The notes below the pieces were generated by a model. That model searched no databases. It worked only from the letters and a program-made list of their open reading frames with translations, and was not told the DNA's origin. Positions 1 to 7,559 of a stretch of DNA of 49,174 bases are shown here, piece by piece. The position numbers and the translations under genes were made by a program. Position 1 is the first letter of the stretch, and each line of letters starts with the position of its first letter. The stretch covers positions 400,988 through 450,161 of the forward strand of contig NZ_VDMP01000025.1 in the NCBI RefSeq assembly GCF_006335005.1, written 5' to 3'. Source of the stretch: Nocardioides albidus. GTDB lineage: Bacteria; Actinomycetota; Actinomycetes; Propionibacteriales; Nocardioidaceae.

Positions 1-2
1 CG

Positions 3-671
3 TTCGACGAGTTCAAGCCGCTCTACGGCTCGGCGCTCTGCGTCGGCTGGGCGAAGCTCCACGGTCACCCGATCGGGATCCTCGCCAACGCGCGGGGCGT
101 GCTGATGAGCGAGGAGGCGCAGAAGGCGGCGCAGTTCATCCAGCTCGCCAACCAGAAGGACACCCCGCTCCTCTTCCTGCACAACACCACCGGCTACATG
201 GTCGGCGCGGAGTACGAGCAGGGCGGCATCATCAAGCACGGCGCGATGATGATCAACGCGGTCTCCAACTCGAAGGTCCCGCACCTGACGGTGATCATGG
301 GCGCCTCCTACGGCGCCGGCAACTACGGCATGAACGGCCGCGCCTACGACCCGCGCTTCCTGTTCACCTGGCCCTCCGCGAAGTCGTCGGTGATGGGTCC
401 GGCCCAGCTCGCCGGCGTGCTGGAGATCGTGGCGCGGGAGTCCGCGGAGAAGAAGGGCCAGCCCTTCGACGCCGAGGGATTCGTCGCGATCAAGGAGATG
501 GTCGAGACCCAGATCGAGGAGCAGTCGCTGCCCTACGTGCTCTCCGGGATGGTGTACGACGACGGCGTCATCGACCCGCGCGACACCCGGACGGTGCTGG
601 GCATCTGCCTGTCCGTCATCGACAACCAGCCCATTGAAGGGGCCATGAACTTCGGGGTGTTTCGACTGTGA
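3..671 (+). CDS. Acyl-CoA carboxylase beta (carboxyltransferase) subunit, 5'-truncated by window edge
   Basis: Only the C-terminal 222 residues are in the window; the reading frame is open at base 3. The subunit transfers the carboxyl group from carboxybiotin to an acyl-CoA. Visible family signatures are the GASYGAGNYGMNGRAY stretch that forms the oxyanion/acyl-CoA pocket in methylcrotonyl-, geranyl- and propionyl-type carboxyltransferases, and the following WPSAKSSVMGP segment. The NYGM form is more like methylcrotonyl- or geranyl-CoA carboxylases than propionyl-CoA carboxylase, but the substrate cannot be fixed from this fragment. The stop codon overlaps the GTG start of the alpha subunit by four bases (GTGA), so the two subunits are translationally coupled. 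The order beta, alpha, acyl-CoA dehydrogenase matches accD1-accA1-fadE19 of mycobacteria, a leucine-catabolic operon; that parallel is inference. Confidence 0.9.
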   Translation, partial: FDEFKPLYGSALCVGWAKLHGHPIGILANARGVLMSEEAQKAAQFIQLANQKDTPLLFLHNTTGYMVGAEYEQGGIIKHGAMMINAVSNSKVPHLTVIMGASYGAGNYGMNGRAYDPRFLFTWPSAKSSVMGPAQLAGVLEIVARESAEKKGQPFDAEGFVAIKEMVETQIEEQSLPYVLSGMVYDDGVIDPRDTRTVLGICLSVIDNQPIEGAMNFGVFRL

Positions 672-2653
672 TCACCAGACTGCTCGTCGCCAACCGCGGC
701 GAGATCGCCCGCCGTGTCTTCCGCACCTGCCGCGACCTCGGCATCGAGACCGTCGCCGTCCACTCCGACGCGGACGCCGCGATGCCGTTCGTGCGGGAGG
801 CGGACGCCGCCGTACGCCTGCCGGGCAACACGCCCGCCGAGACCTATCTCCGCGGCGACCTCGTCATCGAGGCCGCCCGCAAGGCCGGCGCGGACGCGAT
901 CCACCCCGGCTACGGCTTCCTGTCGGAGAACGCCGCCTTCGCCCGCCAGGTCGCCGAGGCCGGGATCACCTGGGTCGGCCCCGACCCGTCGTCCATCGAG
1001 CGGATGGGCTCGAAGATCGAGTCCAAGAAGCTGATGGAGGCCGCGGGCGTCCCCGTGCTCGGCAACCTCACGCCGGAGACGGCCACGGCCGAGGACCTCC
1101 CGCTCCTCGTCAAGGCGTCGGCCGGCGGCGGTGGCCGCGGCATGCGGATCGTGCGCTCGCTCGACGCGCTGGCCGGGGAGATCGAGAAGGCGGCGTCCGA
1201 GGCGGAGTCGGCCTTCGGCGACGGCACCGTCTTCGTCGAGCCGTACGTCGAGAGCGGGCGGCACATCGAGGTCCAGGTCCTCGGCACCGGTCGATCGGGC
1301 GAGGGCACGATCGTGTTCGGCGAACGGGACTGCTCGGTCCAGCGCCGGCACCAGAAGGTCATCGAGGAGGCACCCGCGCCCGGCCTGCCCGAGGCCACCC
1401 GCGAGGCCCTGCACGCGGCGGCGAAGGCGGCCGCCGAGGCGATCGACTACCGCGGCGCGGGCACGGTCGAGTTCCTCTACGACCCCGCCAAGGACCGCTT
1501 CTACTTCCTGGAGATGAACACCCGCCTGCAGGTGGAGCACCCGGTCACCGAGGCGGCGTACGGCGTCGACCTCGTCGCGCTGCAGATCGCGGTCGCCGAG
1601 GGGCGGTCCCCGGAGGTCGTCGTCGGCCAGCCGAACGGGCACGCCGTGGAGGTCCGCCTCTACGCCGAGGACCCGCGGCACGACTACCAGCCGCAGAGCG
1701 GCCGGATCGCGCGCTTCGCGATCCCTGGTGTCGTCTCCGAGTTCGAGGGGCCGGACCCGTACGGCATCCGCCTCGACTCCGGCGTCGGCTCCGGGGACGA
1801 GATCGGCACGTTCTACGACGCGATGATCGCCAAGGTGATCGTGCACGCACCGACCCGTGAGCAGGCCCTGCGCCAGCTCGCCGGTGCCCTGGCGAAGGCA
1901 CAGCTGCACGGGCTCGTCACCAACCGCGACCTGCTGGTCAACCTGCTCCGCGACCCGGTGTTCACGTCCGGGGAGATGCACACCACCTGGCTCGACACCG
2001 CCGACCTGACGGCCCTCTCGGCGCCCCCGGGCGGCCAGGGCACGCTCGACCTCTCGGCGTTCGCCGCGGCGGTCGCGCTCGCCGAGCGCGGCCGACTCGC
2101 CCGGCCGGTGCAGCAGCGGATCCCGGCCGGTTGGCGCAACGTCCTCGCCGGTCCGCAGGTCACCACCTTCCTGGTCGGCGACGAGGAGCACCAGGTCCGC
2201 TGGTACGGCGGGCGCCGCTTCCGCTCCGCCGACCTCGAGTGCCTGGTGGTCACCTCCGCCTCGCCCGAGCGCGTCACCCTCGAGGTGGACGGGGTCGCCC
2301 GGGCCTTCGAGGTCCTCCTCGCCCCGGCCGACCCCGACCGCGTCGACGTCGAGTCGTCGCTGGGCCACGTCGCGCTGCGCCGCAAGCCGCGCTTCATGGA
2401 CCCCTCGCAGCAGGTGGCGGAGGGCTCCCTGCTCGCGCCGATGCCGGGCAGCGTCATCAGCGTCCGCGCGGCGGTCGGCGACGTCGTACAGGAAGGGCAG
2501 CCCATCCTCGTGATGGAGGCCATGAAGATGCAGCACACCATCGCGGCGCCCTACGCGGGCACCGTCACCGAGCTGTCCGCGAGCGCGGGTCAGCAGGTCG
2601 AGGCGGGCGCGGTGCTCGCCGTCGTCGAACCCACCGAGGGAGAAACCGCATGA
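668..2653 (+). CDS. Acyl-CoA carboxylase alpha subunit (biotin carboxylase plus biotin carrier domain)
   Basis: A 661-residue biotin-dependent subunit that carboxylates its own biotin using ATP and bicarbonate. The N-terminus (LLVANRGEIARRVFRT) is the biotin carboxylase N-lobe. The ATP-grasp glycine loop GGGGRGMR lies near residue 156, and the RRHQKVIEEAP and EMNTRLQVEHPVTE motifs of the active site follow. The C-terminal biotin carrier domain has EAMKM with the biotinyl lysine at residue 620. Length is normal for actinobacterial AccA-type subunits. The GTG start at 668 overlaps the upstream stop codon, and the 3' end overlaps the next ATG (ATGA), so three genes form one operon. The middle region (about residues 450-580) is poorly conserved, as is common for the BT-like linker. 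The acyl-CoA substrate is not determinable from sequence alone. Confidence 0.93.
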   Translation: MITRLLVANRGEIARRVFRTCRDLGIETVAVHSDADAAMPFVREADAAVRLPGNTPAETYLRGDLVIEAARKAGADAIHPGYGFLSENAAFARQVAEAGITWVGPDPSSIERMGSKIESKKLMEAAGVPVLGNLTPETATAEDLPLLVKASAGGGGRGMRIVRSLDALAGEIEKAASEAESAFGDGTVFVEPYVESGRHIEVQVLGTGRSGEGTIVFGERDCSVQRRHQKVIEEAPAPGLPEATREALHAAAKAAAEAIDYRGAGTVEFLYDPAKDRFYFLEMNTRLQVEHPVTEAAYGVDLVALQIAVAEGRSPEVVVGQPNGHAVEVRLYAEDPRHDYQPQSGRIARFAIPGVVSEFEGPDPYGIRLDSGVGSGDEIGTFYDAMIAKVIVHAPTREQALRQLAGALAKAQLHGLVTNRDLLVNLLRDPVFTSGEMHTTWLDTADLTALSAPPGGQGTLDLSAFAAAVALAERGRLARPVQQRIPAGWRNVLAGPQVTTFLVGDEEHQVRWYGGRRFRSADLECLVVTSASPERVTLEVDGVARAFEVLLAPADPDRVDVESSLGHVALRRKPRFMDPSQQVAEGSLLAPMPGSVISVRAAVGDVVQEGQPILVMEAMKMQHTIAAPYAGTVTELSASAGQQVEAGAVLAVVEPTEGETA

Positions 2654-3828
2654 CTGCGACACAGGGGACCATGTTCACCGAGCCCGACGAGCGGGTCGCG
2701 CTGCGCGAGGCGGTCAAGAAGCTCGCCGGCAAGTACGGCCGCGAGTACGTCGAGAAGCAGGCCCGCGAGGGCGGCAAGATGACCGAGATGTGGCTCGAGA
2801 TGGGCCGCAACGGCTTCCTGGGCGTCAACATCGCCGAGCAGTACGGCGGTGGCGGGGGCGGGATGGCCGACCTGGCCGCCGTCCTGGAGGAGTCGGCCGC
2901 CGCCGGCGCGCCGCTGCTGATGATGGTCGTCTCGCCCGCCATCTGCGGCTCGATCATCAGCCGCTGCGGCACCGAGGAGCAGAAGCAGCGCTGGCTGCCC
3001 GGCATCGCCGACGGCACCCACCTGATGGCCTTCGGCATCACCGAGGCCGACGCCGGGTCCAACTCCCACCAGATCACCACCACCGCGACCCGCGACGGCG
3101 ACCAGTGGGTGCTCAAGGGCCAGAAGACCTTCATCTCCGGCGTGGACGAGGCGCAGTCGGTGCTCATCGTCTCCCGCACCGAGGACGCCAAGACCGGCAA
3201 GCTCAAGCCGGCCCTGTTCGTCGTACCCACCGACGCCGAGGGCTTCACCCGCCAGCCGATCCCGATGTCGTGGCAGGCGCCCGAGAAGCAGTTCACCCTC
3301 TTCCTCGACGACGTCCGCGTTCCCGCCGACGCCCTGGTCGGCGACGAGGACGGCGGCCTGTGGCAGCTCTTCGCGGGCCTCAACCCGGAGCGGATCATGG
3401 GCGGCGCGTTCTCGTGCGGCATGGCGCGCTACGCGCTCGACAAGGCGGTCGAGTACGCCAAGGAGCGCTCGGTCTGGAAGGACCAGCCCATCGGCGCCCA
3501 CCAGGGCATCGCCCACCCGCTGGCCAAGGTCAAGATCGAGCTCGAGCAGGCCCGCCTGCTGTGGCAGAAGGCGGCCGCGCTCTACGACGCCGGCGACGAC
3601 TTCACCGCCGGGGAGTACGCCAACATGGCCAAGTACGCCGGCGGCGAGGTCGCCTGCAACGCCACCGACGTCGCCGTCCACACCCACGGCGGCAACGGCC
3701 TGACCCAGGAGTACGGCCTCGGCAACATGCTCGTCGCCGCCCGCCTCGGCCGGATCGCCCCCGTCAGCCGGGAGATGATCCTCAACTTCGTCGCGATGCA
3801 CTCGCTGGGGCTGCCGAAGTCCTACTGA
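2650..3828 (+). CDS. Acyl-CoA dehydrogenase
   Basis: A 392-residue FAD-dependent acyl-CoA dehydrogenase. It shows the classic ITEADAGSN signature in the central beta domain, the KGQKTFISG strand, and a C-terminal helical domain ending with THGGNGLTQEYGLGNM, the region that packs around FAD and substrate. It introduces an alpha,beta double bond and passes electrons to ETF. The ATG at 2650 overlaps the stop of the biotin carboxylase gene (ATGA), supporting co-expression. In the parallel mycobacterial operon this position is held by an isovaleryl-CoA-type dehydrogenase (FadE19), so a leucine or branched-acid role is plausible but not proven. A very large inverted repeat follows the stop codon by 13 bases and is the obvious transcription end. 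Confidence 0.93.
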   Translation: MTATQGTMFTEPDERVALREAVKKLAGKYGREYVEKQAREGGKMTEMWLEMGRNGFLGVNIAEQYGGGGGGMADLAAVLEESAAAGAPLLMMVVSPAICGSIISRCGTEEQKQRWLPGIADGTHLMAFGITEADAGSNSHQITTTATRDGDQWVLKGQKTFISGVDEAQSVLIVSRTEDAKTGKLKPALFVVPTDAEGFTRQPIPMSWQAPEKQFTLFLDDVRVPADALVGDEDGGLWQLFAGLNPERIMGGAFSCGMARYALDKAVEYAKERSVWKDQPIGAHQGIAHPLAKVKIELEQARLLWQKAAALYDAGDDFTAGEYANMAKYAGGEVACNATDVAVHTHGGNGLTQEYGLGNMLVAARLGRIAPVSREMILNFVAMHSLGLPKSY

Positions 3829-3841
3829 GGCTCCTGGGGGG

Positions 3842-3935
3842 GCGGTTTCACCACGGGATGTAGGCGAACCGTCGCATCTGTAGCGGAGTTCCGCTACAGA
3901 GCCTCCGACTCGCCTACATCCCGTGGTGAAACCGC
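3842..3935. terminator. Large nested inverted repeat (26-bp perfect arms with inner hairpin)
   Basis: Bases 3842-3867 are the exact reverse complement of 3910-3935. A G-run at 3836-3840 and a C-run at 3938-3942 can extend the stem past a small bulge. Inside the loop, 3878-3887 and 3890-3899 form a second perfect inverted repeat. The whole unit folds as a long stem capped by a hairpin. It lies between the acyl-CoA dehydrogenase stop and the next co-directional gene, so a terminator or RNA-stability role is likely. No U-tract is visible, as usual in actinobacteria. The arms are longer than an ordinary intrinsic terminator needs, so a mobile or structured element is an alternative. Confidence 0.75.
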
Positions 3936-3983
3936 TACCCCCGCCCCAGCCCCCGCGACCCCGGCAGCGAAGGGTCTGTCCCG

Positions 3984-4490
3984 TTGCGCAACGGGTACGC
4001 CGGGGGAATGGGCGACGAGGTTCTCCACGGCTATCTGCAGCATCACTGGGTCGGATCGACGGCGGGGGTGTCGCTGTTCCGCCGGGTCGCGCGGACCCAC
4101 GGCATCCCCGCGGTCGCCGAGGCGCTGGGCCGGCTCGCCGACGAGGTCGCCCAGGAGCGGGAGACCATGCGCCGGGTGATGCACGACGTGGGGACGAGCC
4201 CGAGCACGATCGGCGCGGCCGCCGCGAGGGTGGGCGCGGAGCTGGGCCGGTTCAAGCCCAACGGGCGGATCCTCACCCGCTCGCCGCTCACCGACCTGCT
4301 CGAGATCGAGGCGCTGCGGATCGCGGTCTTCGGCAAGCGCAGCGGGTGGCAGGTGATGCGGACCGTCGCCGACGACGATCCGCGCCTCGACCCCGCGCTG
4401 TTCGACGATCTCGTCGCCCGCTCCGAGCGACAGCTCGAGACGCTCGCCGAGCTCCATCTCACGACTGCGCGACAGAGGATCGGCGCCTGA
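3984..4490 (+). CDS. Hypothetical helical protein
   Basis: A 168-residue protein I do not recognise. The frame can start at TTG 3984, which has a GAAGGG ribosome binding site at 3969-3974, or at ATG 4008 (MGDEVLHGYLQHH), whose purine run is too close for a good site; I prefer 3984 weakly. The protein is rich in Glu, Arg, Ala and Leu, without membrane segment or signal peptide, and predicts as an all-helical bundle. Scattered His and Glu residues (HGYLQHH, EVAQERETMRRVMHDV) might suggest a ferritin-like fold, but no ExxH pair pattern convinces me. It stands alone between the large inverted repeat and a perfect 16-base palindrome (4505-4520). Confidence 0.7.
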   Translation: MRNGYAGGMGDEVLHGYLQHHWVGSTAGVSLFRRVARTHGIPAVAEALGRLADEVAQERETMRRVMHDVGTSPSTIGAAAARVGAELGRFKPNGRILTRSPLTDLLEIEALRIAVFGKRSGWQVMRTVADDDPRLDPALFDDLVARSERQLETLAELHLTTARQRIGA

Positions 4491-4564
4491 GGGTCGTGAT
4501 CACCGGAGCGGCGCCGCTCCACCCCTGATCCCGCCGCCGCGGCGGTGGGTGGTGGGATCGACCC

Positions 4565-5485
4565 GTGGGCGGTGTGCTGGAGGGCTTCACGACGATCGCG
4601 ATCGTCATCGCCCTCGGCGCGCTCCTGGCCGACCGCGGCATCGTCGACGCCCGCGGCCAGCGCAGCCTGTCGCTGGCCTCGTTCTATCTGGCCAGCCCCG
4701 CGCTCCTGGTCACGGTGCTCGAGGACACCGACCCGTCGCGGGTGCTGTCCGGACCCCTGGTGGCCACGGCGGCCGGGGTCGTGGTGAGCGCCGGGGTGAT
4801 GGTGGCGCTCGCCCGCCTTCGGCGCCTGGACGCGGGCACGTCGGTGATCGCCATGCTGTGCTCGGCCTACGTCAACGCCGGCAACCTCGGCATCCCGATC
4901 GCCGCCTACGCGCTCGGCGACGCGGCGCTCGTCGTCCCCGCACTGCTCATGCAGCTGCTCGTGCTCCAGCCGCTCGCCCTCACGGTGCTCGACGTGGTCA
5001 CCAGCTCGGAGCGGCCCTCGGTCCTCAAGATCGCCTCCCGGCCGGTCACCAACCCGCTCACCATCGCCTCGTTCGCCGGGCTGCTGCTCGCCGGCACGGA
5101 CACCGACCTGCCGCAGGTCGTCCATGCGCCGCTGGAGCTGGTCGGCGGGATGGCGGTGCCCGCCATGCTCCTCGCGTACGGCGTCGCGCTGCGTCTCGGG
5201 CCGCTGCCCGGTCGCGGGGTCACGCCGCGCGCGCTGGCCACGGTCACCTCGCTCAAGATGGTCGTCCAGCCCGCGGCGGCGTACGTCGTCGGGCGGTTCG
5301 GAGTCGGCCTCGACGGTCCGGAGCTCTTCGCGGTCACCCTGCTCTCCGCGCTGCCGACGGCCCAGAACGTGTTCGTCGTCGCCATGCGCTACGACCGCGG
5401 GATCCTGCTGGCCCGCGACGCCATCTTCGTCTCGACGATGGCCTCGGCCCCGGTGGCGATCCTCATCTCCGCACTCCTGGCCTGA
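4565..5485 (+). CDS. AEC (auxin efflux carrier)-family transporter
   Basis: A 306-residue integral membrane protein with about ten hydrophobic segments spread over its whole length. The NAGNLGIPIAAYALG stretch near residues 101-115 is the conserved N-G-x-x-G/P region of AEC-family carriers, and the second half ends with LPTAQNVFVVAMRY, also typical. Bacterial AEC members export or import malate, malonate or other carboxylates; the substrate here is unknown. The GTG start at 4565 gives the usual length. The gap 4491-4564 holds short GC palindromes (4505-4520 and around 4531-4542) but no gene. The 41-base gap to the BrkB-like gene allows co-transcription. Confidence 0.85.
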   Translation: MGGVLEGFTTIAIVIALGALLADRGIVDARGQRSLSLASFYLASPALLVTVLEDTDPSRVLSGPLVATAAGVVVSAGVMVALARLRRLDAGTSVIAMLCSAYVNAGNLGIPIAAYALGDAALVVPALLMQLLVLQPLALTVLDVVTSSERPSVLKIASRPVTNPLTIASFAGLLLAGTDTDLPQVVHAPLELVGGMAVPAMLLAYGVALRLGPLPGRGVTPRALATVTSLKMVVQPAAAYVVGRFGVGLDGPELFAVTLLSALPTAQNVFVVAMRYDRGILLARDAIFVSTMASAPVAILISALLA

Positions 5486-5526
5486 CCCTCCCCGAACCGC
5501 GACCCCCGATGTCATAGGTTGCGCGT

Positions 5527-6645
5527 GTGGGAGTTGTGGGAGACGTCGACCGGGCGCAGCGGGAGCGCTCCGCTGTCGGCTTCCCGATCGCGGTGATCTA
5601 CAAGTTCTTCGACGACCAGGGCAACTACCTCGCCGCGATCCTGACGTTCTACGCGTTCCTCTCGATCTTCCCGCTGATGCTGCTCGGCACCTCGATCCTC
5701 GGCTTCATCCTCGACGGCCGTCCCGAGCTCCAGGAGCAGGTCCTCGACTCGGCGCTCGGGCAGTTCCCGATCATCGGCGACGCGCTCGGCCGGCCGGAGG
5801 GACTCCAGGGGTCGACCGGCGGCATCATCGTCGGCTCGCTGACGGCGCTGTACGGCGCGCTCGGGCTCGGCCTGGCGCTGCAGAACGTGCAGTCCGCGGC
5901 GTGGGCGGTGCCGCGCAACAGCCGGCCGCACCCGGTGATGACCCGGGTCAACAGCCTGTTCCTGCTGCTCGTCGCCGGCACCGTCATCTTCGGGATCTCG
6001 GTCGGCTCGGCCGTGCTCACCGAGACCAATCTCGTCGGCGCCCTGTCCCGGCACGGCTGGTTCCACTGGCTGGTGCGCCTGCTGACCATCGCGATCCTCG
6101 GGTCCGCGATGACCGTGCTGCTGCGGATGGCGGCAGCGCGCGCGATCCGGGACCGCGGCATCGCCGCCGCACCCGGCGGCTTCACGATCGCGGTGCTCTG
6201 GCAGTTCCTGCAGTGGATCGGGACCATCTACGTCACCAACGTCATCGCCAGCGCGGAGCGCAACAGCATGACGGCGACGTTCGGCGTGGTCCTCGGCCTG
6301 ATGGGCCTGCTCTACATCGGCGCGGTCATGGGCGTCCTCGGGATCGAGGTCAACGTCGTCCTGGCCCGCCGGCTGTGGCCGCGCGCGCTGCTCACCCCGT
6401 TCACCGACTCGGTCGACCTCACCGACGCCGACCGCCGGGCCTACGCGATGTATGCGCAGATGCAGCGGCACAAGGGGTTCGAGACCGTCGCCGTCCGCTT
6501 CGACGGCCGGGACGGCGACTCCCACGAGATCGTGCTCGACCCCAGGACGGAGAAGGTCCTCAAGCAGCACGTCCCCGGCCGGCCGCCGCGACCCGAGGCG
6601 GCCCACGAGCCGACCCAGCCGGTCAACCTGCCTCCCTCCGTCTGA
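5527..6645 (+). CDS. YihY/BrkB-family inner membrane protein
   Basis: A 372-residue membrane protein of the YihY/BrkB superfamily (PF03631). It has the characteristic first helix and loop (FLSIFPLMLLGTSILGF) followed by about five more membrane segments to around residue 285, then a hydrophilic C-terminal tail of about 80 residues rich in charged residues and proline. The family was once mislabelled ribonuclease BN; there is no nuclease motif. Function is unresolved; transport and serum-resistance roles have been suggested. The start is taken as GTG 5527 because it gives a short basic/polar N-terminus before the first helix. A short GC hairpin (6692-6704) lies between it and the next operon. 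Confidence 0.85.
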   Translation: MGVVGDVDRAQRERSAVGFPIAVIYKFFDDQGNYLAAILTFYAFLSIFPLMLLGTSILGFILDGRPELQEQVLDSALGQFPIIGDALGRPEGLQGSTGGIIVGSLTALYGALGLGLALQNVQSAAWAVPRNSRPHPVMTRVNSLFLLLVAGTVIFGISVGSAVLTETNLVGALSRHGWFHWLVRLLTIAILGSAMTVLLRMAAARAIRDRGIAAAPGGFTIAVLWQFLQWIGTIYVTNVIASAERNSMTATFGVVLGLMGLLYIGAVMGVLGIEVNVVLARRLWPRALLTPFTDSVDLTDADRRAYAMYAQMQRHKGFETVAVRFDGRDGDSHEIVLDPRTEKVLKQHVPGRPPRPEAAHEPTQPVNLPPSV

Positions 6646-6720
6646 GCGGAGCCGAGCCGAGGCCCGGTCCGGGCACGGCCTGACCGGTTTCGCCCGAAGC
6701 GGGCTCGGGAAGGGAGGGGC

Positions 6721-7254
6721 ATGGCCTTCCACGGCGGACCCGAAGCGACGGCCCGGGTGGCAGCCGACCCGTTCTGGTCGGTCGTCCGACGGCGGCACTC
6801 CGACGTCGACCTGGTGCTGCTGCCGGCCGAGGCGATCGGGCCGGCGGAGCCGATCCCCGGGCCGATCCCCGGAACCAGTGCCGAGCATGCGACGGCGGAG
6901 TGCGCGGCCCGGGTCGCCGAGCTGTGGGACCGGCTGGTCGGCGAGACCGAGCCCGACGAGTGGCGGGACCGGTGGACCAGCGGCTCGGCGCCGGACCTGG
7001 CCCGCCACGAGGCCACCTGGACCCGGCTCGGCATGGACCCGGTGTCCGCCTCCGGCGTCCTCGACCGCGCGGCGGCGACGCTGCGCGACGAGGGCTGGCG
7101 GGTGCTCGCACCGCCCGACGGCATGCCGCGGGTGCTCGCCGGCCGCCCGGCCCGCCACGGCCGCGAGGAGCTCGACCTGGTGCTGGTCCCCGCGACCGGG
7201 CGGTTCTTCCTGACCGTCCGCTCCGGGTGGTACCTGCTGGAGGGTGCGCCATGA
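6721..7254 (+). CDS. Hypothetical protein, first gene of WXG100/DUF1023 operon
   Basis: A 177-residue soluble protein I do not recognise. A strong ribosome binding site (AAGGGAGG at 6710-6717) precedes the ATG. There is no signal peptide or membrane helix. The sequence is mostly alternating strands and helices, with a hydrophobic DLVLLP strand near residue 30, a Trp-rich middle (WDRLVGE, WRDRWTSG) and a C-terminal two-strand unit (ELDLVLVPATGRFFLTVRSGWYLLEG). Its stop codon overlaps the ATG of the WXG100-like gene (ATGA), so it is translationally coupled to putative type VII secretion substrates. A role as a cytoplasmic chaperone of those substrates is possible by position only; it does not resemble EspG that I can see. 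Confidence 0.75.
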   Translation: MAFHGGPEATARVAADPFWSVVRRRHSDVDLVLLPAEAIGPAEPIPGPIPGTSAEHATAECAARVAELWDRLVGETEPDEWRDRWTSGSAPDLARHEATWTRLGMDPVSASGVLDRAAATLRDEGWRVLAPPDGMPRVLAGRPARHGREELDLVLVPATGRFFLTVRSGWYLLEGAP

Positions 7255-7559
7255 GCGTGATGGGCCTGGAATACACCCGTCTGCTCCGGTCCGTGACGGA
7301 CTGGCAGCAGCTGTCCGAGCTGATGACCGGCTCGCAGCAGGAGCTGAGCGCGGCGAGCATCGCCGGGCTGCCGCCGAGCGCCCAGCCCGCCGGGGCGCTC
7401 TTCCTGGAGCGTTGGTCCGGCTTCGCGGGCGAGAGCGCTCTCATCGCGCAGGGCTTCGTGGACGCGCTGAGCGCCGCGGCCGACGACTACCGCAACTCCG
7501 ACGACACCGTCGACCAGCGCTACGCCCAGCTCGACGGCCGGCTGGGGTCCGAGCGGTGA
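7251..7559 (+). CDS. WXG100/ESAT-6-like small protein
   Basis: A 102-residue helical protein with the hallmarks of type VII secretion substrates: about 100 residues, two helices separated by a WSG turn (W55-S56-G57, the WxG motif), and a YRNSD sequence at residues 80-84 that fits the C-terminal YxxxD/E secretion signal. There is no signal peptide. It starts with ATGA overlapping the upstream stop, and its own stop overlaps the GTG of the DUF1023 hydrolase gene (GTGA). These overlaps mean the small protein and the hydrolase are made together, as expected for a heterodimeric secretion pair. No EccC-type ATPase is in this window, so the secretion machinery would be encoded elsewhere. Confidence 0.72.
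   Translation: MSVMGLEYTRLLRSVTDWQQLSELMTGSQQELSAASIAGLPPSAQPAGALFLERWSGFAGESALIAQGFVDALSAAADDYRNSDDTVDQRYAQLDGRLGSER

Noticed and set aside
5527..6645. Ribonuclease BN
   Set aside because: This old label for YihY/BrkB proteins is wrong; the protein is an integral membrane protein without nuclease motif.
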